This document shows positions 8,010 to 17,380 of a DNA stretch of 37,279 bases, piece after piece. The position numbers and the translations under genes are program-made. The notes under the pieces are model-generated. The model saw only the letters and a program-made list of their open reading frames with translations. It had not been told where the DNA came from and did no database searches. Every line of letters starts with the position of its first letter. Position 1 is the stretch's first letter. This DNA is from Clostridia bacterium (lineage in GTDB: Bacteria; Bacillota; Clostridia; Oscillospirales; Acutalibacteraceae), in assembly GCA_017555765.1 (NCBI GenBank), contig JAFZFT010000062.1:1-37279 (forward strand), given 5' to 3'.

Positions 8010-11000
8010 TATTCTCCCTCCTTCATAAGCTTTTCTATGCACTCATTATGCTTGAGGCTTTCAATGTATCTGTATGTAGGCTTTCTGAGCATACATACCT
8101 CTTTGTAATCACAGTAGAGGCAGGTATTTGTGTGCCCGCCGCCCATAAGCGGTCTTGCGTCAACGCTACCCTCGTGAAGGCTGTCACCCATATCCTTTAT
8201 TATGCCGTCCATTCTTTCGGCAAGCTTTCCGAGAGCGGGAAGGCTTATCATATTACCCTTGAGCTCTCCCGTCTTCTTATCAAAGCTTACGGGGAGAAAA
8301 AGTCCCTCGCTCTTTTTATCCATTCGGCGGATAATCTGCTCATCCTCAACAAGAAGCCCCTTCATTTTGGTATTCATAAGTCTCTTGCGAAGTCTTGTTT
8401 CCTCGTCCGCCTCTCTGTCAGCCTTGAGCGGCTCTATTTTAGCGGGGTAATAAAGTACGCCCGCAGGAGTGATGTTTTCATACTCACCCTTGCCGTTACG
8501 CCATATACTCACAAGATAAAGAAGCATCTGCATATTCATTCCGTTGAGCACATCGTTAAGGACAAAATCCTTTGAGCCGGTTTTATAGTCAACTATTCTT
8601 ATATACCGCTTTCCGTCGGCATCAAGCTTGTCAACACGGTCGATTTTGCCGCAGAATATTACAGTACCCTTATCAAGCTCAACCGTAAAGGGCGGTACAT
8701 CACCGTCTGTGCCTATGTTAAGCTCAAAGTCACAGGGCTCGAAATCACTTTCGGAAAATTCACCCCTGAGTCTTCCGACTATATCGGAAATAACCTTATT
8801 CATTCTGAAATAAAGATAGGTAAAGCGTTCGGTTTTATCGTCTGTACCTGAAAGAGCAAGATTTATGTACTCTGTAAGAAGGCGGTTGATTTCCATATCA
8901 ATTTCCGTCTTGGAAAGAGCAAGAAACTCTCTGCCCTTATATTTTTTAAGCAGCATTTCAAGCACATAGTGTACTGCAGTGCCTATCTGTCGGGAATTGA
9001 ACTCCGCCTTTTCTCTCGGTCTTGCCTTGATGGAGTGACGGCAGAAGTATTTGAAGGGACAGGTGCCGTAATCGTCAAGCTGAGTGGCGGAAAAATAAAG
9101 CTTTTCGCCGAAAAATTCTCTTGCCTTACCGCTGTCTCTGAAGCTGAGATTTCTCTTGCCTACCGCTTCCTTTATGCTTGCAATTCTACCCGAATATTCC
9201 TCCTCATCGGCGAAGTATTCCTTTAAGGCCCTTACTCTCGGGTCGTCCGCATTCCAGTTTTTAGCCATTATTTCAAAGGCTGACTGCTTACTCTCTATAA
9301 GCTCGGACATATCCGCATCGGAGGTGTATTTATCCTTGAGAAGCGGAAAAACGCTCTGTACTGCATCAATATATTCACTCTTTGAAAGGTCATTTTCACC
9401 CGGGTCGGAAAGGCTGTAGCTGAGGTAAAGCTTCTCTGTTGCACAGCAGAAGGTGTTATAGGCGAGGAAGCGCTCAAAAAGTACTGCGTCTTCACTGCCG
9501 TTCAGACCCTCAATGCCGCCGAGAGCCATCTTTGCCTTTTCTCTGCGGGAGAAAATACCCGCCTCACTGTGCTTCATAGGGAATATATCACTGTTGAGAC
9601 CTACCGCAAAAACAACCTTCTGATTTTTTGTGAGTATTCTCTGTGCGGGACAAAGTGAAATCTCATCAAAGCCGTCGGGGATTTTACCGAGGCTCTTGCT
9701 TCCTATACAAAGGTCGAAAAGCTCGGCAAATCTCTTGAGAGCTATATGTCTGTCACCTACGGTTTCGGCAAGCTCATTGAGACTTTCCATAAGGAAATCC
9801 CATATCTGCTCCTGCTCGAGTGCAAGATCGGTAAAGCCCTTTTCTTCAAGAGAAAGAGCGTATTTCTTAAGTTGCTCATCGATACCGTTTTCGGTAAGGA
9901 AGAAGTATATATTACTTGCAATTTCTCTGCCGCTTGCTCCGTTGCACTGCTCTTTGAAGCTTATAATCGGTACAACTGTGCTTTCTCTGAGAGAGTTTAT
10001 CTTATCAAGTCTCTTCTCTCTTGCTTCGTTCATTTCTATGCCGAAGCCGTCAGGATTGCCCGTGAAGGGAGAAATCCATTTGGTGCCGTCGATATCCCAT
10101 ATGTAGGTATAATTCTCAAGCTCGGAGATGTCCTTTTCCTCCATAGGAGTAAGACCTGTTTTGAGATATCTGAAAATGCCGTCGGAGGAATATCCCTCGC
10201 TGCAGATACCCAGAAGAGCGGAAACGAAGCAGACAAGAGGCTGATTACATATAGGCTGACGCTTATCCTCGAAAAGAGGTACGCCGTATTTTTTCATAGA
10301 AAGTCTGAGAGCCTTTTCGTATGCACCCTCACTTCTGAAAACTACTGCAATGTCACGGCAACGGTACTCACCCTTGCGGATAAGTGACTTGATTTCAGCA
10401 GCAACTCTGTCACATTCGGCGTGCATTGTGTTACTGACACTGATCTTTACATTTTCGGGTACTGACGCATATTTTTCTCCGTTGTGAAGGAAGATGCTCT
10501 TCTGAAGAAAAGCAAGGTCGTCGGGATAATTATTCTGCCTTTCAGTATGAAGAGTACTGCCGACAGGTACACCGTTATTGCCCGCAAGAAGCCTCAGCCT
10601 TCTGTAGGTCTTTGCAACAATCGCAAAGGGACTGAGAGTGTCAGTGGTTTCGGGATTATCAATACAGAGGGTGATATAAACCTGCTCTGCCTGAGTGAGT
10701 ATCTGCTCGATAATTTTAAGCTCACCGAAGCTGAATTCGGAATAGCCGTCTATGATAACGGTTTTGCTCTTGAAATAATCCGTACCTGAAAGCACCCTTG
10801 CAACATATCTGAAAAGGTTTGCTTCATCGAAAAATTCCGCAGAAAGAAGAGCCTCGTAAGCATCGTACACGAGAGCAGTTTCCTTCATTTTATCTCTTAA
10901 AAGTCTGTCATCGGTATCTGAAGCAAAGCTGAGAAGCCTTTCGGAGGTCACGCCCGAGTTTTTCATCTCCTCAATGCTCAGAAGAAGCTTACGTGACAGA

Positions 11001-11341
11001 GCTATATCGTTTTTATGCCTTGAAAAGGTGGTAAGACTTTCCCCTACCTCCTCAACTGCCATCGACATAAGTATATTCTTCACACCTGCAGTGGCAACGG
11101 GCTTACCCGTACCGCCGTGGCTTTTCACTACCTCATCGCAGAGCCTTCTGAAGGAATATACCTCTGTTTCACTTGCGAGCTTCGGCCCTAAAAGTGAAAG
11201 TATACTTCTGTCGCTTTCAAAGCTGAACTGTCTTGGTACGATAAGCATTACGCTTTTACCCTCCGAGACCGCTTCGCCTGTTATTTTGTGGGCAAGAGCC
11301 GTCTTGCCGCTACCCTTTACGCCTGTTATAAAATTGAGCAT
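8009..11341 (-). CDS. addB: ATP-dependent helicase/nuclease subunit B
   Basis: 1110 codons from ATG at 11341, chosen because AAAGGAGAG lies 7 bases upstream; the earlier in-frame ATG at 11374 sits next to the promoter -10 and would leave no leader. AddB carries an inactivated helicase fold used for Chi scanning and a nuclease domain with a 4Fe-4S cluster. The N-terminus has Walker A GVKGSGKT (residues 7-14). The C-terminal part shows the nuclease motif IVDYKTGSKDF and the cluster cysteines, one in YGTCPFKYFC and three in CLYCDYKEVC. It is first of the addBA operon, with a strong promoter in the divergent intergenic region. Confidence 0.96.
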   Translation of the reverse strand: MLNFITGVKGSGKTALAHKITGEAVSEGKSVMLIVPRQFSFESDRSILSLLGPKLASETEVYSFRRLCDEVVKSHGGTGKPVATAGVKNILMSMAVEEVGESLTTFSRHKNDIALSRKLLLSIEEMKNSGVTSERLLSFASDTDDRLLRDKMKETALVYDAYEALLSAEFFDEANLFRYVARVLSGTDYFKSKTVIIDGYSEFSFGELKIIEQILTQAEQVYITLCIDNPETTDTLSPFAIVAKTYRRLRLLAGNNGVPVGSTLHTERQNNYPDDLAFLQKSIFLHNGEKYASVPENVKISVSNTMHAECDRVAAEIKSLIRKGEYRCRDIAVVFRSEGAYEKALRLSMKKYGVPLFEDKRQPICNQPLVCFVSALLGICSEGYSSDGIFRYLKTGLTPMEEKDISELENYTYIWDIDGTKWISPFTGNPDGFGIEMNEAREKRLDKINSLRESTVVPIISFKEQCNGASGREIASNIYFFLTENGIDEQLKKYALSLEEKGFTDLALEQEQIWDFLMESLNELAETVGDRHIALKRFAELFDLCIGSKSLGKIPDGFDEISLCPAQRILTKNQKVVFAVGLNSDIFPMKHSEAGIFSRREKAKMALGGIEGLNGSEDAVLFERFLAYNTFCCATEKLYLSYSLSDPGENDLSKSEYIDAVQSVFPLLKDKYTSDADMSELIESKQSAFEIMAKNWNADDPRVRALKEYFADEEEYSGRIASIKEAVGKRNLSFRDSGKAREFFGEKLYFSATQLDDYGTCPFKYFCRHSIKARPREKAEFNSRQIGTAVHYVLEMLLKKYKGREFLALSKTEIDMEINRLLTEYINLALSGTDDKTERFTYLYFRMNKVISDIVGRLRGEFSESDFEPCDFELNIGTDGDVPPFTVELDKGTVIFCGKIDRVDKLDADGKRYIRIVDYKTGSKDFVLNDVLNGMNMQMLLYLVSIWRNGKGEYENITPAGVLYYPAKIEPLKADREADEETRLRKRLMNTKMKGLLVEDEQIIRRMDKKSEGLFLPVSFDKKTGELKGNMISLPALGKLAERMDGIIKDMGDSLHEGSVDARPLMGGGHTNTCLYCDYKEVCMLRKPTYRYIESLKHNECIEKLMKEGE

Positions 11342-11383
11342 ACTTATCTCTCCTTTCCTAGTGCGCAAGTACATTATACACTA

Positions 11384-11412
11384 ATTATACATCCAAATTT
11401 GCCTTTTTTCAA
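11384..11412 (-). promoter_or_regulatory. Vegetative promoter for addBA
   Basis: On the minus strand TTGAAA (11412-11407), a 17-base spacer and TATAAT (11389-11384) form a near-consensus sigma-A promoter. The -10 lies about 42 bases before the addB start codon. It diverges from another near-consensus promoter 17 bases away on the plus strand. Confidence 0.8.
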
Positions 11413-11429
11413 TTGAGTTCCTATTTTTA

Positions 11430-11458
11430 TTGAAATTTCCGTCGGTTTATTATATAAT
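11430..11458 (+). promoter_or_regulatory. Vegetative promoter for the phosphatase-ymdB operon
   Basis: TTGAAA (11430-11435), a 17-base spacer and TATAAT (11453-11458). It is 35 bases upstream of the histidine-phosphatase start codon and is the divergent partner of the addBA promoter. Confidence 0.8.
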
Positions 11459-11493
11459 AAGAGATATTATAATTATAATGGAGCTGTTTTACT

Positions 11494-12201
11494 ATGAAAA
11501 CATATAAAATACATCTCATAAGACACGGTCTTACCGAGGATAATCTCAAGGGAATATACGCAGGTCACACCGACACCTCTCTTTGCGAGGAAGGAAAAGC
11601 TCAGCTTCTTCAGCTCAAGGAGGAATATGTTTATCCTCACGCAGATTTTGTTTTCACCTCTCCCCTTAAAAGATGCAAGGAAACAGCGGAGCTTATCTAC
11701 CCCGGAATACAGAGCGTGGAAATCGATGCTCTTACAGAATACAACTTCGGTGAATTTGAAGGCAAAACCGCTGAGGAGCTTCACGAAAAGCAGCCTCTTT
11801 TCGACCGCTGGATAAGAGGTGAAGAGGGTGTTGCACCTCCCTTCGGTGAAAGCAATGAGGAGTTTACCTCGAGAATATGCACTGCCTTTGCAAAGATAGT
11901 TGACGGTATTATCAAAAGTGACAGCGACAATGTTGTCATTGTCACTCACGGCGGTGTTATCTCAACACTTATGGCTAACTTTGCAATCCCTGAGGCTTCC
12001 GCTACCGAGTGGCTTACTCCCTCAGGCTGCGGATATACACTTCTCGCTTCACATTTTCTCTGGATGTCAGGCAGAAAGCTTGAGGCTATAAGAGAAATCC
12101 CCGACCTTCCCGAGGAAAAGAAGGAAGGCAACTACTACGACGGCTGGGATTATTATCCCAACGACGATGACTTCGACATAAGCGAATATCTTAACGACTG
12201 A
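11494..12201 (+). CDS. Histidine phosphatase family protein
   Basis: 235 codons. The N-terminal LIRHG motif (R10, H11, G12) carries the phosphorylated histidine of the phosphoglycerate-mutase-like superfamily. TSPLKR (R60), TEYNFGEFEG and VTHGG (H152) complete the active site. Best relatives are CobC/PhoE/GpmB-like phosphatases; no cobalamin genes are nearby, so the substrate is unknown. The last ~25 residues are an acidic, aromatic tail (WDYYPNDDDFDISEYLND) not seen in minimal family members. The start is supported by GGAG ten bases upstream. It heads an apparent three-gene operon, with the ymdB-like gene 12 bases downstream. Confidence 0.88.
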   Translation: MKTYKIHLIRHGLTEDNLKGIYAGHTDTSLCEEGKAQLLQLKEEYVYPHADFVFTSPLKRCKETAELIYPGIQSVEIDALTEYNFGEFEGKTAEELHEKQPLFDRWIRGEEGVAPPFGESNEEFTSRICTAFAKIVDGIIKSDSDNVVIVTHGGVISTLMANFAIPEASATEWLTPSGCGYTLLASHFLWMSGRKLEAIREIPDLPEEKKEGNYYDGWDYYPNDDDFDISEYLND

Positions 12202-12213
12202 AAGAGGTAAAAG

Positions 12214-12987
12214 ATGAACATATTGGTTCTCGGCGATGTTGTAAGCGACATCGGATGTGCATTTTTAAGAAAAAAGCTTCCCGCACTCAAAAAGCTCAAG
12301 GCTATTGATTTCTGCATAGCCAACGGCGAAAACTCGGCGGCTGGAAACGGTATTACTCCCCTTTCCGCTCAGCAGCTTTTCACAAGCGGAGTTGACTTTA
12401 TAACCACGGGCAATCACGTTTTCAGACGCAAGGAGGTATACGACCTTCTCGATGAAAGTGAGTTTATCATAAGACCCGCCAATTTCCCTGAGGAAAATCC
12501 CGGTAAGGGATATGCAATTGTTGACCTCGGAAGAACCTCCGTTGCGGTTATAAATCTTATGGGTACGATGTTTATGGAAAATCTCGAAAATCCCTTCCGT
12601 ACCGCTGACAGAGTACTTGAGAAAATAAAGGGTAAGACTAACATCGTGCTTGTTGACTTTCACGCTGAAACAACCTCGGAGAAGCAGGCCCTCGCCTACT
12701 ACCTCGACGGCAGAATCACCGCTCTTTTCGGTACTCATACCCACGTTCTCACTGCAGATGAAAGAGTACTTTCCGGCGGAACCGGATACATAACCGATAT
12801 CGGTATGTGCGGAGTACAGGACAGTGTGCTCGGCGTCAAGAAAGAGGTTGTAATTGAAAAATTCATGACCAATATGCCCGTACGCTTCGATGCCGCAACC
12901 GGCGAATGTATGCTCAACGGATGCATCTTCACTGTTGATGAAAAAAGCGGAAAATGTACTGCGGCAGAAGCAGTACGGATTTTATAA
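12214..12987 (+). CDS. YmdB-like metallophosphoesterase (TIGR00282 family)
   Basis: 257 codons, matching the family. The dinuclear-metal ligands of Bacillus YmdB appear at the same residue numbers: D8 in LVLGDVV, E39 and N40 in NGENSA, N67 and H68 in TGNHVF, H150 in DFHAETTSEK, and H175 and H177 in FGTHTHV. Characterised members hydrolyse 2',3'-cyclic nucleotides and influence biofilm and motility decisions; the substrate in this organism is inferred. GAAAGAGG precedes the ATG. It lies between the phosphatase and the lipoprotein gene with short gaps, probably one transcript. Confidence 0.93.
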   Translation: MNILVLGDVVSDIGCAFLRKKLPALKKLKAIDFCIANGENSAAGNGITPLSAQQLFTSGVDFITTGNHVFRRKEVYDLLDESEFIIRPANFPEENPGKGYAIVDLGRTSVAVINLMGTMFMENLENPFRTADRVLEKIKGKTNIVLVDFHAETTSEKQALAYYLDGRITALFGTHTHVLTADERVLSGGTGYITDIGMCGVQDSVLGVKKEVVIEKFMTNMPVRFDAATGECMLNGCIFTVDEKSGKCTAAEAVRIL

Positions 12988-13009
12988 GCTGACTTAAAGG
13001 ATGATACGG

Positions 13010-14536
13010 ATGAAAAAATATATTTGTATCCTCATTGCACTTCTTATCTGTTTTTCCTTCTTCGGCTGCTCAAAGCCCGAAAAAGTGGAGGAAGAGCCTG
13101 AAGAAACAACCGCACCGGTAACAGAAGAGCCGACATACGAGAAGAAAATCACTCTCGGCTACTATGAGGATAAATCGTTTAACCCATATACCACCGACAG
13201 CCCCACCAACAGAAATATTTCAACGCTGATTTATGACCCTCTGTATACTCTTGACAAGAGCTATGCACCGACGGGAGTAATTGCAGAAAGCTGTGAAATC
13301 ACCGCAACAACAGTTACGGTAAAAATCAAAAGCGGGCTCACCTTCTCAAACGGTGCAGAGCTTTCCGCTTACGATGTTGCCTATTCCTTCAACCAGGCAA
13401 AGGAAAGTAGCTTTTACAGCGCACGTTTGGAAAACATTTCCTACGTAACCCCGCTTTCGGACAGTGTTGTATTTACTCTCGATAAGCCTGATGTACACTG
13501 TGAAGCGGTACTGACCTTCCCGATAGTACAGTCATACACCGCTGAAAGTGACACTCCCATAGGCTCAGGCAGATATACTCTCTCTCAAACAAGTGAGGGT
13601 AAGGTACTCAGAGCTAATCCCAACAACTCACGCGGAGAAACAGTTACAACAAATTCTGTTTATCTTGCTCCTATATCCTCTCACTCAGCAGAGCTCTACC
13701 TTCTTCAGAGCGGCGACCTTTCCTACTTCTTCGATGACCTGAGTGACAGTGAATACATCAAAATCGGTGCAAACATAAAGCAGGTACCGATGAATAATCT
13801 TGTTTATGTGGGCATAAACAGTTTTTCTCCCGTTATGGGCGACAGCTATGTAAAGGATGCTGTCACCACGGCGATAAATCCGAAAACTGTTGCCGATGCA
13901 GTGTTCAGCGGCATGTGCAGATACGCTCCCACACCCTTCAACCCTGACTGGTACAACTGCGAAAAGCTCGACTTCCAGGGAACTGTATCTTCACTGCAGA
14001 GAGCTCAGGAGCTTCTCAATGAGGGTAATTACATCTACGCATACGAAGGCAACACTTACCTTTCCAAGGATTTCGAGTATCTCGTTATCCGTCTCGTTGT
14101 AAACGAGGATAATACCGACAAGCTTCACTGTGCCGAGTACATTCACGACACACTTGAGTCTATAGGCATAGATGTTGAGCTTGAGGCACTGCCCTACGAT
14201 GACTATGTGAAGGCGATAAAATCAAAGGAATACGACCTTTATATCGGCGAGGTAAAGCTTCCCGCAAATATGGATCTTTCCTGCTTCTTCAGTGAGGGCG
14301 GAAATCTTTCATACGGTATTGATACATCTTCAACCGTTGCCGCTTCTTACAGAGATTTTATGGCGGGTACAACAGATATTTCAACCTTCGTTCAGGTTTT
14401 TGATACCTATAAGCCCTTTATTCCTTTGTGCTACCGTGACGGCGTGGCTTACTTCTCAAGGGAGTTCACCTTTGAGGGCGATATAACAGAATATGAGCCG
14501 TTTCTTAATGCAAGCACATGGAGGACGGTGGAGTGA
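13010..14536 (+). CDS. Peptide/nickel-type ABC transporter substrate-binding lipoprotein (SBP family 5)
   Basis: 508 codons from ATG at 13010; AAAGGA lies 8 bases upstream, whereas the in-frame ATG at 13001 overlaps that site and is rejected. A lipoprotein signal is clear: MKKYICILIALLICF followed by lipobox FFGC with the acylated cysteine at residue 20, then an acidic linker. The body fits family 5 solute-binding proteins (ITLGYYEDKSFNPY, then LIYDPLYTLDKSYAPTGVIA and LSAYDVAYSFNQAKES). Ligand is unknown; oligopeptides are the commonest. No permease or ATPase gene is nearby, so it is an orphan binding protein or serves transporters encoded elsewhere. A heptamer repeat begins at the base after its TGA. 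Confidence 0.88.
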   Translation: MKKYICILIALLICFSFFGCSKPEKVEEEPEETTAPVTEEPTYEKKITLGYYEDKSFNPYTTDSPTNRNISTLIYDPLYTLDKSYAPTGVIAESCEITATTVTVKIKSGLTFSNGAELSAYDVAYSFNQAKESSFYSARLENISYVTPLSDSVVFTLDKPDVHCEAVLTFPIVQSYTAESDTPIGSGRYTLSQTSEGKVLRANPNNSRGETVTTNSVYLAPISSHSAELYLLQSGDLSYFFDDLSDSEYIKIGANIKQVPMNNLVYVGINSFSPVMGDSYVKDAVTTAINPKTVADAVFSGMCRYAPTPFNPDWYNCEKLDFQGTVSSLQRAQELLNEGNYIYAYEGNTYLSKDFEYLVIRLVVNEDNTDKLHCAEYIHDTLESIGIDVELEALPYDDYVKAIKSKEYDLYIGEVKLPANMDLSCFFSEGGNLSYGIDTSSTVAASYRDFMAGTTDISTFVQVFDTYKPFIPLCYRDGVAYFSREFTFEGDITEYEPFLNASTWRTVE

Positions 14537-14776
14537 CAATGCGCAATGCCCAATTCGCAATGCGCAATTGCGGGCAACCTCCGTATAATCGGAAGGTCAA
14601 TCGCCGCCCAATAAACATTGCTATAAAAAATCTTTTCAGATTATCAGCTTGACAGAAACATAACAATTTTAAAAGCGGAATTTTATCAGCTTTACTTGGT
14701 GGGAAGCGCGCAAATCATTGATTGATGCTATCCCGCAATTGCGCATTGCGAATTGCGAATTGCGAATTGCGAATTG
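14537..14776. repeat. MITE-like heptamer-bounded inverted repeat element between the lipoprotein gene and recG
   Basis: Starting directly after the stop codon, 14537-14571 is a run of 7-bp units of the CAATGCG/CAATTCG type. At 14735-14776 the opposite strand carries the same type, four copies of CGAATTG among them. Perfect 24-base inverted arms lie at 14551-14574 and 14732-14755. The ~157-base interior is A+T-rich and has no ORF of note. The element ends about 10 bases before the recG ribosome binding site, so it occupies the whole 259-base gap. No transposase is present; whether it moves is unknown. Confidence 0.85.
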
Positions 14777-14795
14777 ATTTAAAGGAGGGAAGAAA

Positions 14796-16832
14796 ATGAA
14801 TACACCTGTAAAGTATATCAAGGGTGTGGGTGAAAAGAGAGCTGAGCTTCTCAACAAGCAGGGCATCTTTACCCTTAATGACCTTCTTCATTTCTTTCCC
14901 CGCAGCTATATTGATTTTTCGGCACTCACTCCCATAAATGAGATAATTCCCGACACGGTGTGCTGCTTCAGTGCAATTGTGGGCTACACTCCAGTAAAGC
15001 ACACAATAAGAAAGAATATGACCCTTTATAAAACAATGGTCACTGACGGCACTGCGGGAGTAAATATCACAATTTTCAATAATACCTACCTTGCAGAAGC
15101 TCTTGAGGTAGGCGCGGAGTATATTTTCTACGGCAAGGTTACCGCTTCTCACGGAAGCTTCGAGATGTCAAACCCGATTATCGAGCCGACCGGAAGCGAC
15201 TGCCCCGTAAGACCCATATACCCCCGTATTTCAACACTCACCTCGGGTATAATGCAAAGAGTTATGTCAAATGCCGTAGGTATATACAGCACAAAAACAC
15301 CCGAGGATATTATACCGGACGATATAAGACACACCTTCCGCCTCTGCCATCAGCAGTTTGCGGTAAAGAATATACATTTCCCTGCAAGCAGTAAGGATAT
15401 AGAAACTGCAAGGCACCGCTTTATTTTCGAGGAGCTTCTGACTCTTCAGCTCGGTATGAAAAGGCTTAAAAATGCCGCGAGAAAAAGCACTGCCTTCACG
15501 GTGACGGAGGATTTCTCCGAGGAGTTTATAAAAAAGCTCCCCTTTGAGCTGACCTCGGCGCAGAAAAGAGCCATTGACGATGCCGTCAACGACATGAAAA
15601 GCGGCAGAGCAATGAACAGACTTATTCAGGGCGACGTAGGAAGCGGAAAAACCGCAGTTGCCGCCTGCCTTATTTATGTAGCCGCAAGAAACGGCTTCCA
15701 GAGTGCTTTTATGGCACCGACGGAAATACTTGCAAAGCAGCATTACGAATCTCTCTCGGCTCTTCTTAAGGGAAGCGGGATAGAAATCACCCTTCTCACG
15801 GGCTCGGTAACCGCCGCCAACAAGAGGAAAATCAAGGAAAAGCTCAGAAGCGGAGAGATATCCATTGCGGTGGGCACCCATGCTCTTCTCAGTGAAGATG
15901 TGGAATTCTGCCGTCTCGGTCTTGCCGTTACAGACGAGCAGCACCGCTTCGGTGTTTCCCAAAGAGGTACCCTTGTATTCAAGGGTGAAAATCCCCACAC
16001 GCTTGTTATGAGTGCGACACCTATCCCCCGTACTCTTTCACTTATCATTTACGGCGACCTTGACCTTACGGTTATAGACGAGCTTCCCAAGGGCAGACAG
16101 AAGATTTCTACCTACTGTGTGGACACCTCCTACCGCCCGAGAATTTACAGCTTTATCAAAAAACACCTTGATATGGGTCTTCAGGCCTATATCGTATGTC
16201 CTGCCGTTGAGGAGAACGAGGAGTACGAAATAACAAGCGCAACAGAGTATTACGAAAGACTGTGTAAGGATGAATTTGTCGGCTACAGAGTCGGTCTGCT
16301 TCACGGCAAGATGAAGGCTAAGGACAAGGAAAAAGTTATGTCCGACTTTCTCAGTGGCGAAATTCAGCTTCTTGTTTCTACAACTGTTATCGAGGTCGGA
16401 GTTGATGTGCCGAATTCGGTTATAATGGTAATTGAGGACGCTGACCGCTTCGGTCTTTCTCAGCTTCATCAGCTCAGAGGCAGAGTCGGAAGAGGCAAGG
16501 AGAAATCCTACTGCGTGCTTATAAGCGATAATACAGGCGAGGAAACAAAGGCCCGCCTTTCAATTATGTGCCGTACGAATAACGGCTTTCTCATAGCCGA
16601 CGAGGACCTTAAAATACGAGGCCCCGGTGACTTTTTCGGTGCCCGTCAGCACGGTCTTCCCGATATGAAAATCGCAGACCTTACGGGTAACATGGATATA
16701 GTACGGCAAACAAAAAAGGCCTGTGATATGATTCTCGCAAGAGACCCCCTTCTCACCTCAAGAGAAAACCGTCCTCTTGCAGAGGCAGTCGACAGACTTT
16801 TCTCACGCGAAAAACATTTATCTTTAAATTAG
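14796..16832 (+). CDS. recG: ATP-dependent DNA helicase RecG
   Basis: 678 codons, standard for RecG, which regresses stalled forks and branch-migrates Holliday junctions. The N-terminus PVKYIKGVGEKRAELL matches the family start and precedes the OB-fold wedge domain. Helicase motifs follow: LTSAQKRAIDD, Walker A GDVGSGKT, MAPTEILAKQHY, motif II variant TDEQHRFGVSQR, VMSATPIPRTL, VIEVGVDVPN and QLRGRVGRG. The TRG-type C-terminal segment FGARQHGLPD is also present. AGGAGGG precedes the ATG. luxS follows after 14 bases, so the two are probably co-transcribed. The upstream gap is filled by a heptamer-bounded repeat and no clear promoter is seen there. Confidence 0.98.
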   Translation: MNTPVKYIKGVGEKRAELLNKQGIFTLNDLLHFFPRSYIDFSALTPINEIIPDTVCCFSAIVGYTPVKHTIRKNMTLYKTMVTDGTAGVNITIFNNTYLAEALEVGAEYIFYGKVTASHGSFEMSNPIIEPTGSDCPVRPIYPRISTLTSGIMQRVMSNAVGIYSTKTPEDIIPDDIRHTFRLCHQQFAVKNIHFPASSKDIETARHRFIFEELLTLQLGMKRLKNAARKSTAFTVTEDFSEEFIKKLPFELTSAQKRAIDDAVNDMKSGRAMNRLIQGDVGSGKTAVAACLIYVAARNGFQSAFMAPTEILAKQHYESLSALLKGSGIEITLLTGSVTAANKRKIKEKLRSGEISIAVGTHALLSEDVEFCRLGLAVTDEQHRFGVSQRGTLVFKGENPHTLVMSATPIPRTLSLIIYGDLDLTVIDELPKGRQKISTYCVDTSYRPRIYSFIKKHLDMGLQAYIVCPAVEENEEYEITSATEYYERLCKDEFVGYRVGLLHGKMKAKDKEKVMSDFLSGEIQLLVSTTVIEVGVDVPNSVIMVIEDADRFGLSQLHQLRGRVGRGKEKSYCVLISDNTGEETKARLSIMCRTNNGFLIADEDLKIRGPGDFFGARQHGLPDMKIADLTGNMDIVRQTKKACDMILARDPLLTSRENRPLAEAVDRLFSREKHLSLN

Positions 16833-16846
16833 AAAGGATTTTTATT

Positions 16847-17311
16847 ATGGAAAAAATTGCAAGCTTCACAATCGACCACACAATTCTCCCCAAGGGTATG
16901 TATCTTTCAAGAAAAGATGCTAACACCGTTACCTATGATATACGCTTCCGCAGACCTAACCTCGAAAGCGTTATGAATAACGGCGCCATCCACACTCTTG
17001 AGCATCTTTTTGCTACCTTCGTAAGAAACAGTGACGTTTCGGATAAAATCGTTTATTTCGGCCCTATGGGTTGCAGAACAGGCTTCTATTTCATCACAAC
17101 AGATACTCTTTCAGCTAATGATGCAGTTGAGCTTACAAAGAAGGCTCTTCGCTTCTGTGCTGACTTCGAGGGTGAGGTACCCGGTGTTTCAGCAAAGGAA
17201 TGCGGCAACTATCTCGATCACGACCTTTTCGGTGCAAAGCAGGAAAGTGCTTTTATGTGTGATGTGCTCGAAAACTGGAATGAGGATATGCTCGCTTATC
17301 CCACAAAATAA
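16847..17311 (+). CDS. luxS: S-ribosylhomocysteine lyase
   Basis: 154 codons, normal for LuxS. It cleaves S-ribosylhomocysteine to homocysteine and DPD, the AI-2 precursor, in the activated methyl cycle. Metal ligands are visible as H49 and H53 in HTLEHLFA and C119 in ECGNYLDH; the catalytic cysteine is C76 in MGCRTGFY and E52 is the general base. AGAAAGGA lies upstream of the ATG. No pfs or other methyl-cycle gene is in the window, so its partner enzyme is elsewhere. Pairing with recG suggests shared transcription rather than a functional link. Confidence 0.97.
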   Translation: MEKIASFTIDHTILPKGMYLSRKDANTVTYDIRFRRPNLESVMNNGAIHTLEHLFATFVRNSDVSDKIVYFGPMGCRTGFYFITTDTLSANDAVELTKKALRFCADFEGEVPGVSAKECGNYLDHDLFGAKQESAFMCDVLENWNEDMLAYPTK

Positions 17312-17316
17312 GAAAG

Positions 17317-17345
17317 TTGCAAACTTCATTACTTTATGATATAAT
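17317..17345 (+). promoter_or_regulatory. Vegetative promoter for the M23 peptidase gene
   Basis: TTGCAA (17317-17322), a 17-base spacer and TATAAT (17340-17345), starting six bases after the luxS stop and 36 bases before the next start codon. It separates the M23 gene from recG-luxS. Confidence 0.75.
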
Positions 17346-17380
17346 GTTATGCAGATTTTTACGGAAAGGCAGGTGAGCAA

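Noticed and set aside
15267-15998. 243-codon minus-strand open frame inside recG
   Set aside because: Antisense shadow of recG helicase motifs; no independent evidence.
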